From: Conchocele bisecta
Taxonomy: Eukaryota > Mollusca > Bivalvia > Lucinida > Thyasiridae
NCBI GenBank assembly: GCA_029237695.1
Contig: CM055277.1
Coordinates: 36,056,242-36,120,241 of the forward strand
Length of the DNA stretch: 64,000 nt
Direction: 5' to 3'
Below the pieces are notes generated by a model. The model was given only the letters and a program-made list of their open reading frames with translations, had not been told where the DNA came from and searched no databases. The translations under genes and the position numbers were made by a program. The stretch's first letter is position 1. The number at the start of each line of letters is the position of its first letter. Shown here piece after piece: positions 53,730 through 64,000 of the stretch.

Positions 53730-54010
53730 GTTGATTCGACCCATTTTTTTTTTCAGGCAGTTTTCACTGTTAGAATGTATTTAAGTACCATTCGAAAATA
53801 GCACACAAAATTGACAACTTAGTGAAAGTTATGAAAACAAAATTAGATGGCATGATGAAAACAATTGCAAGCCAGCACTTGTAATGCAAAAGACATTTGA
53901 GGAAATGAATCGGAGGTGCCGCCTGTACATACACATACAGCTTAAAGCATTTGGCACTGTGAATGCTAACTTTAACAAAATTGTTACTGTCAGCAGTACA
54001 GTTTGTTTGT
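53730..54010. other. intergenic, nothing recognised
   Basis: Short AT-rich stretch with no gene seen. Confidence 0.25.
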
Positions 54011-54014
54011 TTGT

Positions 54015-54470
54015 ATTGTTTGTTTGTTGCAGTTTAACGGCCTATCAACAGCTAAGGTCATTTAAGGCCGGGTCAATGGGTTTATTACTAAATCCCATAT
54101 ATTACCTGTACAAGTACATGTACATTTTCAAGTACATGTACAAATGGGGGGAAAATCCCAAAATCAGAACTGAATATTTACAATAACAAAACTATATATT
54201 CAGCCCTGAAATCAGAATAATCCTGATCTAATGCCAGGTCCTCGCCACACCAGAATCACTTGGCCCCTCCCAAAAGCACTAGGATCAGTAATAATCTAAC
54301 TACTTTTATAATGGGTAATAACCCAATTCAATTCCCAGGTAACAAAAGAGCCAAAGATAAAAACATCCAGAGGGCCAAACCAGGCAAATAGTGATTCCTA
54401 TAAGGAGGAACCACTACCGTTAATTTACGCCATCTCGTTCACCCAACCACCACCCACCGTCAGCAGTACA
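54015..54470 (+). repeat. SINE-like element
   Basis: TTTAACGGCCTATCAACAGC, GGCCGGGTCAATGGG, AATCCCAAAATCAGAACTG, CTCGCCACACCAGAATC and TTTACGCCATCTCGTTC follow the order of the copies at 35.3 and 50.3 kb. A GTACATGTACA-rich insert lies near 54,110. Confidence 0.65.
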
Positions 54471-54497
54471 GATCAACAGACGACCGGATTAAATGAC

Positions 54498-57400
54498 AAC
54501 AAGAAACGAGGCAAAGCCACGAAGGCCAGGTTTTTTCCAAGCATAGACACTTGGATAACATAATTATAGCGACTTTTTGTAGACTAGATGGCCGTGGCCT
54601 GCATGTCGCACCTTGGGGCGAGGCATGGACACTAAAAAAATAGATATAGTAGATGGAAAAACTTTAACGAAAAAACTTTAACCGGACACACGGACGTACG
54701 GACGGATGGACGGACGTATGCCAAAATGCCGACCCATGTGAAGTTTCAAGGTAATGGGCGAAGCAGTTGCAGAGATATAGTATAAGGAAAAAGCTTTAAC
54801 CAAAAAATTTAACCAGACGTACGTTAAAAAGTTAACGTTGAAAATGGCTAAGTCAATTACGTAGAAATAATAGGTGAAGGTAAAAAAATGGTCACATGTT
54901 GGATAGTTGTATGTGGTAGGCACCACTTGGTTATGAAGCTGTGAAAGTTTGGTGGTCCTAGGTGGTACAGTACCAAAGAAATAGATTTAAACACGAAAAG
55001 TTAACATTGTAAACGCGAAAAGTTAACATTGAAAATGGGTAAGTCGACTGCGCTGAAAAAATGGGTCAAGTTAAAAACAAGAAACGAGGCAAAGCCACGA
55101 AGGCCAGGTTTTTTCCAAGCATAGACACTTGGATAACATAATTATACCCACTTTTTGTAGACTAGATGGCCGTGGCCTGCATGTCGCGCCTGCGAGGCAT
55201 GGACACTAAAAAAATAGATATAGTAGATGGAACAACTTTAACGAAAAAACATTAACCGGACACGGACGTACGGACGGACGTATGCCAAAATGCCGACGAT
55301 ATCGTGCTTTCCGCAAGCGGGTGCGACAATGATGATAAACACCCATGTGAAGTATCAAGGTAATGGGTGAAGCAGTTGCAGAGATATAGTACACGAAAAA
55401 ACATTAACAAACAAATTCAAAGTAATTTGACCTTGACATTGGGCACAGGGACGCACGGTTGGGGGTTAGAATGAAAATATGGATGATGATAAACACCCAT
55501 GTGAAGTTTCAAGGTAATGGGCAAAGCAGTTGCAGAGATATAGTACAACAAAAAAGTTTTAACCAAAAAACTTTAACCAGACGTACGTTAAAAAGTTAAC
55601 GTTGAAAATGGGTAAGTCAATTACGTAGAAACAATAGGTGAAGGTAAAAAAATGGTCACATGTTGGATAGTTGTATGTGGTAGGCACCCCTTGGTTATGA
55701 AGCTGTGAAAGTTTGGTGGTCCTAGGTGGTACAGTACCAAGAAATGACTTAAACACGAAAACTTAACATTGTAAACGCGAAAACTTAACATTGAAAATGG
55801 CTAAGTCGACTGCGCGGAAAAAATGGGTGAAGTTAAAAAAAAAGTAACATGTTGGATAGTGATATGTGGTGGGCACCCCTTGATTATGAAGCTGTGAAAG
55901 TTTGGTGGTCCTAGGTGGTACAGTACCAAAGAAATGAACTTAAACACGAAAATTAACATTGTAAACGCGAAAAACTTAACCTTTGAAATAAACGCGGGAC
56001 TTAACCAATTGATTTTAAACGCCGGAAACTTAACCTTTGAATAATGGCTAAGTCGACTGCTGCGAAAAAATGGGTCAAGTTAAAAAACAAGAAACGAGGC
56101 AAAGCCACGAAGGCCAGGTTTTTTCCAAGCATAGACACTTGGATAACATAATTATGCCCACTTTTTGTAGACTAGATGGCCGTGGCCTGCATGTCGCGCC
56201 TTGGGGCGAGGCATGGACACTAAAAAAATAGATATAGTAGATGGGAAAAACTTTAACCAAAAACTTTAACCGGACACACGGACGAACGGACGGACGTATG
56301 CTAAAATGCCGACGATATCGCGCTTTCCGCAAGCAGGTGTGACAATGATGATAAACACCCATGTGAAGTATCAAGGTATTGGGTGAAGGCAGTTGCAGAG
56401 ATATAGTACACGAAAAAACTTTAACAAAAAAATTAAAATTGTAATTTGAACTTGACATAGGGCACAGGATCGCGCTTTCCGCAAGCATGTGCGACAATGA
56501 TGATAAACACCCATGTGAAGTATCAAGGTATTGGGTGAAGCAGTTGCAGAGATATAGTACACGAAAAAACTTTAACAAAAAAATTAAAAGTAATTTGAAC
56601 TTGACATAGGGCACAGGATCGCGCTTTCCGCAAGCATGTGCGACAATGTGATAAACACCCATGTGAAGTATCAAGGTATTGGGTGAAGCAGTTGCAGAGA
56701 TATAGTACACGAAAAAACTTTAACAAACAATTCAAAGTAATTTGACCTTGACATTGGGCACAGGATCGCGCTTTCCACAAGCAGGTGCAACAATGATGAT
56801 AAAACCCATGTGAAGTATCAAGGTATTGGGTCAAGCAGTTTGCAGAGATATAGTACAGAGAATAGTACACGAAAAAATTTAACAAAAAAATTCAAAGTAA
56901 TTTGACCTTGACATTGGGCACAGGATCGCGCTTTCCGCAAGCAGGTGCGACAATGATGATAAACACCCATGTGAAGTATCAAGGTATTGGGTGAAGCAGT
57001 TGCAGAGATATAGTACAACAAAAAACTTTAACAAAAAAATTCAAAGTAATTTGACCTTGACATTGGGCACAGGATCGCGTTTCTTTTCCGCAAGCAGGTG
57101 CGACAATGATGATAAACACCCATGTGAAGTATCAAGGTATTGGGTGAAAGCAGTTGCAGAGATATAGTACACAAAAAACAAAAAAACTTTAACAAAAAAA
57201 TTCAACGTAATTTGACCTTGACATTGGGCACAGGATCGCGCTTTCCGCAAGCAGGTACGACAATGATGATAAACACCCCATGTGAAGTATCAAGGTATTG
57301 GGTGAAGCAGTTGCAGAGATATAGTACACGAAAATACTTTAACAAAAAAATTCAAAGAAAGAATTTGACCTTGACATTGGGCACAGGGGCCGCACGGTTG

Positions 57401-58595
57401 GGGGTTAGAATGAAAATATGGATGATGATAAACACACATGTGAAGTTTCAAGGTAATGGGCGAAGCAGTTGCAGAGATATAGTATAACAAAAAAGTTTTA
57501 ACCAAAAAACTCTAACCAGACGTACGTTAAAAAGTTAACGTTGAAAATGGCTAAGTCAATTACGTAGAAATAATAGGTGAAGGTAAAAAAATGGTCACAT
57601 GCTGGATAGTTGTATGTGGTAGGCACCCCTTGGTTATGAAGCTGTGAAAGTTTGGTGGTCCTAGGTGGTACAGTACCAAAGAAATGGACTTAAACACGAA
57701 AACTTAACATTGTAAACGCGAAAACTTAACATTGAAAATGGCTAAGTCGACTGCGCGGAAAAAATGGGTGAAGTTAAAAAAAAAGAGTAACATGTTGGAT
57801 AGTGATATGTGGTGGGTACCCTTGATTATGAAGCTGTGAAAGTTTGTGGTCCTAGGTGGTAACAGTACCAAAGAAATGGAGTTAAACACGAAAACTTAAC
57901 ATTGTAAACGCGAAAACTTAACATTGAAAATGGCTAAGTCGACTACGCGGAAAAAATGGGTCAAGTTAAAAAAAAAAGTAACAAGTTGGATAGTGATATG
58001 TGGTGGGCACCCCTTGATTATGAAGCTGTGAAAGTTTGGTGGTCCTAGGTGGTACAGTAACAAAGAAATGGACTCAAACACGAAAACTTAACATTGATTG
58101 TGGACGCCGCCCGCCCCCCGCCCGCCCGCCCGGCTTTCGCCAATCCAATAGCCTGGATTTTTTTAAAAAAACCTGGCTAAAAAAGTAACATGTTGGATAG
58201 TGATATGTGGTGGGCACCCCTTGATTATGAAGCTGTGAAAGTTTGGTGGTCCTAGGAGGTACAGTACCAAAGAAATGGACTTAAACACGAAAACTTAACA
58301 TTGTAAACGCGAAAACTTAACATTGAAAATGGCTTACGTCGACTACGCGAAAAAATGGGTCAAGTTTAAAAAAAAATTAACATGTTGGATAGTGATATGT
58401 GGTGGGCACCCTTTGATTATGAAGCTGTGAAAGTTTGGTGGTCCTAGGTGGTACAGTAACAAAGAAATGGACTCAAACACGAAAACTTAACATTGATTGT
58501 GGACGCCGCCCGCCCGCCCGCCCGCCCGCCCGCCCGCCGCCCGGCTTTCGCCAATCCAATAGCCTGGATTTTTTTCAAAAAACCTGGCTAAAAAC
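54498..58595 (+). repeat. nested and tandem array of family A elements
   Basis: 5' heads (AAGAAACGAGGCAAAGCC) occur at about 54,500, 55,079 and 56,090; 3' ends (AACCTGGCTAAAAA) occur at about 58,165 and 58,590. Between them lie about eight units of a 150-bp core (GATGATAAACACCCATGTGA, 56,340-57,440) and several TGTTGGATAGTGATATG units. Long minus-strand frames here (such as 56,075-56,710) are readings of the core repeat and are not genes. Confidence 0.8.
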
Positions 58596-58599
58596 AATG

Positions 58600-59825
58600 T
58601 ACACTGCACCGTTCAGCAATATATGTATACCGTTTCATAATAAAATATGCATATACCAATCACATAATGTTATAAAATCTTATAATATATGCGAAGATTC
58701 AATGTATGCATTCCATGAATCCATGGTGATATAAATCATCACATACTATTCATTTATAAGCACATAGTGTAATGGTGTAGTACTTGCAATGCATATAATC
58801 TTATGCATGACATTTTGTCATAATGCAAGCATATTCCTGTAAAGTTCTATCTATTCAGTATCTGTCTCGCAGAGGCAATTTTAATTCAGAGAAACCCAGA
58901 CTCACTTAATAATACCAATCGTCGACATGAACCCAACATAGCTATATTCGTCAATTTGCATTGTCATTGCATATTATTGGCGTCATGGTACCAAAGTTTA
59001 AACTCAGTCAATGATAAGTAGCAATGTTTCTATTAGCAGGAGATAGAGTTATAGTCATTATACATAGTAGCGGATGAAGCGTATCTCGTTGTAGCTAGAC
59101 TAATTATAAAAGAACGTAAAGTTGACCATTATATTGTGATGTATGCCAACCATTATGTATTTGCGCACTGAATCTTGTCTCGTCTCGTATTAGTTTTATT
59201 ATATCATGTAATGTGTGCAATATATACATTTACATGCATTATTCCTGTTTCCATAATATATGTTATCTACAACACAATTCATGCGAGTGACCATTTAAGT
59301 TCCGAGATCACATTATATTGCGATATGCATACATGTATAAGTCGCTCAGACACCATGTTGTCTAAATCCGGTTATTTAGTGAGCCTATATGTGTGCACTA
59401 CATGTTTGTACTGTTCTGCTTGCTCATAAAATCAAATATGCGTTGCAATAAAATGAGCCACTCTCACACAAAATATATATTCACATACACAAGAGTGATT
59501 TTGGCATGTGCTGCACTATATAATGCGGAGCATATGTATACAATATGCACTTCAAGACACAAGAAGCTCCTGCTGGCACGTCCTGGCCATAGTTCTCCAT
59601 CCATATGACTGTTTTATTTATCTCTGCACATGAACCCAACTATCACATCACCCCCATAAATTATATACTAGTATTCAAATATGCTCGACTCTTTTACATC
59701 TGTAATTCACATAATATCCATTTACAAAAGTGTATTAATTCCTTTAGCCTGGTCACTTGTATGCAATCAATAAATAATCCACGACCTTCACAAAACCAAC
59801 ATACACTGTGTCTGTATCTCATGCA
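58600..59825. other. AT-rich host DNA, nothing recognised
   Basis: Several short open frames lack any motif. There are no repeats shared with the rest of the window. Confidence 0.4.
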
Positions 59826-59829
59826 TGCA

Positions 59830-60987
59830 CAGGGCTTAAACATATTCACTTTTTATACTTGCCCGGCCGGGCAAGTACAATTATAATCTACTCGCCCAGA
59901 CCAAAAAGCTACTTGCCCAACATTTTAGGAAAATGCAAGAAGTAGTAATACCTTTTCGAAAAAGGTTAGGCAATTAACTTGTTTAGAACCATCCAATAGA
60001 ATAGTACATAACATGTTTATATGCTTTCTAAAATTATTTTATGCAATAAGAAATATAATGAGAACAAGTGTTATTTGTGGCTGTGATTGGAGAAATGGGG
60101 TTTATGGGTTCTGCGACCAGTGTAGATCCAGATCAGCCTGTGGCACTGTGCATCTGCACAGTTTGATCAGGATCTGCACTGTTCACTATTCCATCAATGA
60201 AACGCTCATCATGCTTCCAACATGCAATATAGATTATTATCAGACTACATGAGCTGGAGGGTGTGCTATTTGATCAGGACATATATACACTGGTCACAAA
60301 TCCAATAAGTCCCATTTCTCCAGTCACAACCACAATTTTAATTAAAACGCGGGTGCATCATTATTTAGAAGACGATCTACGCATCAATTGTCCAGATGCT
60401 TTGTAACTTTATTAAGCGTTTCCAATACACAGATTCATTTTGCAGTGGCTATGTATGTAGCGTCTTGGAAACTATTTTAATTCAGTATATTCGCTGATTA
60501 TTATTAGCGCAAGTGTACGCTGACCATCGTAAAAAGTGTGTAGTTAACGCACTTCCAGCGACACGCCCTGCACAAATTGGATCTGGTGATAATGCCCTTA
60601 CTAAAACACACGAGGCACACTGTCAGCAGAACGAGACACGTGGTCTGTTTTAGGAGTGAGTAAAAACTATCCACCGAGCGCATAGCAACTGTCTGAACGT
60701 CCAATTGTCGAGTACAGGGATGCTGTAATTGATCAATATCCCGGTTTCTAATGTAAACATTAAAAACATCATTTCCGGTTTTGAGATCGCGGAAAGCGTT
60801 AGGAAAACCAATAAAAGAATGGAACTTAAGATGCGAATTTTGTCAGTTCCGTAAATTTTCGGAAAATAGAGAATGGCCTTTCCCCGATTTGTCACTCGCC
60901 AAATCGGGCCAGTGACAAGAAAATCCTATCGCCAACACGAAAATTGACTCGCCATGGCGAACGGGGCGAGTGAATTTTTAAGCCCTG
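59830..60987. mobile_element. 1.16-kb hAT-like non-autonomous element with 5-bp direct repeats
   Basis: The left end CAGGGCTTAAACATATTCAC and the right end GTGAATTTTTAAGCCCTG are inverted repeats, and ATGCA flanks both sides (59,825-59,829 and 60,988-60,992). Near each end lies a palindromic word with TTGCCC/CTCGCC cores (perfect 22-bp palindrome at 59,856-59,877; CTCGCCATGGCGA at 60,949-60,961). A tRNA-like repeat piece (about 60,105-60,185) lies inside. Two short minus-strand frames (60,895-60,504) are unrecognised. Confidence 0.7.
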
Positions 60988-60994
60988 ATGCAAT

Positions 60995-61370
60995 ACATAT
61001 ACGGTACCTATAATAACATATATCTAATGATTGATGCGCACCGTTCATCTGCTCATCACGCGTATAAATATGCACATGGAATATATTTTCCAACAAATTA
61101 TGCATGAAGGAATGTCATCCACTAGGTTTTGTTAATTCGGTGATTTTATTCCATATCTGTTCTCAATTTTCATTTTAGATTCCACTTTTATAATATGTAG
61201 TTAAAATTACTTTTCAGCATAAATTCCGTGATACCATTTTTAATGCATTTCAGTTGTAAAACTGATTCAAGAAATTAGTTTATGGCATTCAACATAGCTA
61301 GGAAACCGGTATTATAATATTTCAAACGGCACACATTTTGCGAGCTATGAATTGGCCATTTATTTCAAAA
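60995..61370. other. intergenic, nothing recognised
   Basis: AT-rich with no features. Confidence 0.3.
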
Positions 61371-61374
61371 TGAC

Positions 61375-62010
61375 GAACAACAGCCATCTTGGATTAGTAC
61401 TAAAAGTTCCATATTTTTACATTTATTCTTCTATGATCCTTGCACGAAATTTGAATTATAACTTTTAAATGAAGTTTTGTAAACTTATATAATATCCGGC
61501 ACATTTTCTAAGATATCTTAAATTTGAGATACAACTTCTGTATTTTACTATTCATTCTTCCATGACCTTTAGAAATGTGCATACAATAGATAGAACAAAG
61601 TCATCGAAATGTAGCTTCCATTGAAATTTAACTAAATTTATACATCGTCCGCCAGGTTTTCCAATATAGCTGATGGCGGCCATCTTGAATATGAGATACA
61701 ACTTCCATATGCTGATAGTCATTCTTCCATTACCATTAGAAACTTGCATACAACAGAAAAACAATTAATCAATCTTGAATTGAAATTTAGCTAAACGACT
61801 ACATGTATTTACTTTCGGCTACATTTTTCAATATGGCCGTCGGCGGCCATCTTGGATTTGAGATCTTCTATGTTTATAATAATTCCGTCATGACTCAGAA
61901 GTTTACATACAACATGTAAATTTGAATCTTAACTTTAAATGGAATTTAGCTAAACTTATATATGATCGACTATGTCTTTCCAATATGGCCGCCGGTGGCC
62001 ATCTTGAAAA
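61375..62010. repeat. GGCCATCTTGGA-type repeat array
   Basis: CAGCCATCTTGGATTAG (61,382), GGCGGCCATCTTGAATATG (61,675), GGCGGCCATCTTGGATTTG (61,842) and GGTGGCCATCTTGAAAATA (61,994) are 150-290 bp apart, inverted relative to the array at 51.1 kb. Confidence 0.7.
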
Positions 62011-62380
62011 TAAGATTTTTGCTGTATAAAATACACAAAGGTGCACATCTTCAATGTGTGTAGATGACGTGTGTATAGTTTCATATGAGTTGTGTACACA
62101 AACTTTGTACCCTATATAGAATTGAATACAAAAATGTAGAAAAAATGGCCAAGTTAAAAAGGTGATATTTTTGTTTAAAATATTTTTTCCGCATAAAAAC
62201 ACCATGGTGCACATCTTCAATATGTGTAGAAGACATGTGTATAGTATCAAGATCGATTGACTGAACGGTTTCGGAGGAGTTGTGCACACAAACAATGCAG
62301 TTTTTCTGTCTGCCACCCGGTAAAACATAATACGTACAGTTTTTTTTAAAATGGTCGTATAAAAATAGAATGTCAATGTT
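62010..62380. repeat. dispersed repeat with GTGCACATCTTCAATRTG
   Basis: AAGGTGCACATCTTCAATGTG (62,040) and ATGGTGCACATCTTCAATATG (62,204) mark two units; the tail TTAAAATGGTCGTATAAAAAT ends near 62,365. Related words occur at 45,850-45,965 and 46,260-46,330. Confidence 0.6.
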
Positions 62381-63715
62381 CGTGACCATGTTAGTAAATT
62401 TATCGTTGTGATTTTAATTGAGAAGTTCAAACTTATAGAACAAAAACACATAACTTAGTTAATACAGATAGGACGGTGTTGATGTAGAGTATTTCTACGA
62501 ACCTGTTATAATATCCTGTTCAGGAGATCCAATATGTAACCAACTTTAATTTCAGGGTAAAGTTATTATATTTGGCTGCCATCTTGAATTTCTTGAACTA
62601 TCTGATTAACCAAATAGGTACTAAAATTATTTTCATGGCCTCACACCCAAAATTCGGATGTCAAATTACTGAGGAAAACATCATATGATACAAATATAAG
62701 GCAAAACATTTATATTTGGCGGCCATTTGAATTCAGAATTTCGGAACTTTCGCCACTCCCTTGAAAAGTGCTATTTGTTGTTTCATGTTCTCAGATGTCT
62801 AATTTAACATTTAAAATTATGAAAAAAGGAGGAGGTGCCGAGGTAGGGTTGTCAAAAAAAAAAAGGACTTCCACACTACACGCACTTTTGTCGAGTGGCA
62901 GCAATGAGCAACATTGTGTTTTTGTCTAAAAAAATGTTTTCACAAAACTACCACTTGTTCAACTTTGCCATTTTTCTACATTTTTCATCCTATATGATGA
63001 TGAGGATTATGTCCCATCCTTTATTAAAATGGTTGTATGTAAATAACACACAAAATAATTATACCTGTAACAGGGAATTTCAAATGCAATCAGTTATACT
63101 TTCAACTTACCATCAGATGCAGTCAGTACCAGTGCACCTGTAAAGTAAACAGGAAAACAAATGATAAACTCCAGATAAGCTGAATATTTACATAAATACA
63201 CAATTAACAAGACAAGTGTGTCTGTACGACACAGATGATGGCCCTTGTAGCAGATTTTCAATAACAAAGTCCATGTTTGATTACAAAAAGTTTCAGAGTC
63301 AAACTAGAATATGTGTTCATTTAATACGGATGCCCTACATATCGATTTGATAGTAAACAAGGCAAAAAAGTTCATAAGGGGGAGATAATCCATGACTCAG
63401 TGTCAAAGCGGCAGAACTCCTGTACTTGATGTTTGTGATGTATACCAAGTTTGAACAGGATCAGCTGAAAACAGTTTGCCGGACAAGCAAAATAATTGTG
63501 ATTTTCAGAGTTGTACAAGAGTGCCTGAGGTCATAATATACGCCTATACAGGCATAGCCAGTAAACAAGTGGAGATAACTCACTGGAAAAATAAGAGTGT
63601 CAAACGCCACAATATACGCCCATGGAGGTACAGCCAGTAAACAAGGGGGATAACTCCATGGAACAAGAAATCAGTAACACTGATGGATATACCCCTGAAC
63701 AATTTTAAAGCCAAA
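62380..63715. other. intergenic with weak repeats
   Basis: TTGGCTGCCATCTTGAATTTC (62,571) and TTGGCGGCCATTTGAATTC (62,717) continue the ATCTTG theme. Around 63,400-63,700 short words (GGGGAGATAA, AATATACGCC, TACAGCCAGTAAACAA) repeat. No gene is seen. Confidence 0.35.
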
Positions 63716-63718
63716 CAA

Positions 63719-64000
63719 GAAAATGTGGCCTATCGGCACACGAATGCCCCCGGTGGCAGATTGGAGAAACTGTGGCAAAGTTAATTAACCAAAAGTGATA
63801 AGTATTCATGAGCACAGTTGTGAAGGTCAAATGTTGAAGGTCATATTAAGGACAGCATGAATTCATGTGTGGCATTTGTCCACAGGGTTGACGTATTGAA
63901 ATATTAAAGTAATCCATCAAGTGATATAGAAGTTATGGCAGAATTTCCGGCGAACTTATTAATGTGTGAAAAAGTTCAGAGTTGTCAAGGTCATATTTAG
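63719..64000 (+). repeat. family D element, second copy, cut by the window end
   Basis: It starts CAAGAAAATGTGGCCTATCG and GCCCCCGGTGG, then has the same core (AAGGTCATATTAAGGACAGC, GATATAGAAGTTATGGCA) as 7,131-7,923. Confidence 0.75.

Noticed and set aside
56075..57505. series of 60-210 aa minus-strand ORFs with MYYISATASP
   Set aside because: They are translations of the 150-bp core repeat of family A and repeat the same peptide.
1..64000. bacterial or free viral origin of the window
   Set aside because: SINEs, LINEs, satellites and splice signals on both flanks show eukaryotic chromosomal DNA with one integrated element.

Overview
The window is eukaryotic, non-coding-rich DNA, most likely from a bivalve or related mollusc. 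The basis is the repeat content: satellites built on 'gaccttgacc', elements opening 'acaag' and closing 'ctaaaaa', repeated 'caagatggc' blocks and tRNA-like SINEs. I see no intact host gene, only one exon-like island (43,370-43,571, minus strand). The species call is an inference and rests on no database search.

The centrepiece is a full-length Maverick/Polinton (16,637-33,778, about 17.1 kb). It has 314-bp terminal inverted repeats (about 98% identical by hand count) and a flanking direct repeat TCTAATA. It sits inside a host interspersed repeat (16,028-35,153), and nearby copies of the same repeat unit show the empty target site. From left to right it carries: a small C2H2 zinc-finger ORF; protein-primed DNA polymerase B (plus strand); then on the minus strand a retroviral-type integrase, a run of small membrane or unknown proteins, a packaging ATPase and the double-jelly-roll major capsid protein; a bidirectional promoter; a coiled-coil membrane protein (plus); three small minus-strand genes; a penton-like minor capsid protein, a repetitive fibre with a head domain and a two-helix membrane protein (plus); a strongly folded segment that may be a non-coding RNA gene; and a last small minus-strand ORF at the right repeat. 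This is a virion-type gene set (replication, integration, packaging, capsid, fibre). Most large genes are broken by frameshifts or stops, and polymerase motif C is altered, so this copy looks dead. Several small ORFs are intact. I recognise no adenain-like protease.

Left flank (1-16,636): LINE ORF1 remnant (1.7-2.6 kb), one copy of a segmental duplication with a broken Cys-rich-tail gene (3.0-5.0 kb), satellites, a tiny hAT-like element (6.3 kb), a dead L1-like LINE (8.8-13.6 kb) interrupted by another repeat, and a satellite (14.1-15.2 kb). Right flank (33,779-64,000): rest of the host repeat, SINE-like copies (35.3, 50.3 and 54.0 kb), a pogo-like DNA element (36.4-37.5 kb), several satellite-cored elements, the second copy of the segmental duplication (47.7-51.0 kb), long arrays of a pearl/HINE-like repeat (42-43, 52-53.7 and 54.5-58.6 kb), an inverted repeat with CRE-like sites (51.6-51.9 kb) and a 1.16-kb hAT-like element (59.8-61.0 kb).

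The most novel signals are the two-hairpin RNA candidate at 32.78-33.07 kb inside the Polinton, the paired palindromes in its terminal repeats, the shared AT-rich promoter motif, and the shared end architecture of at least five unrelated satellite-cored element families.
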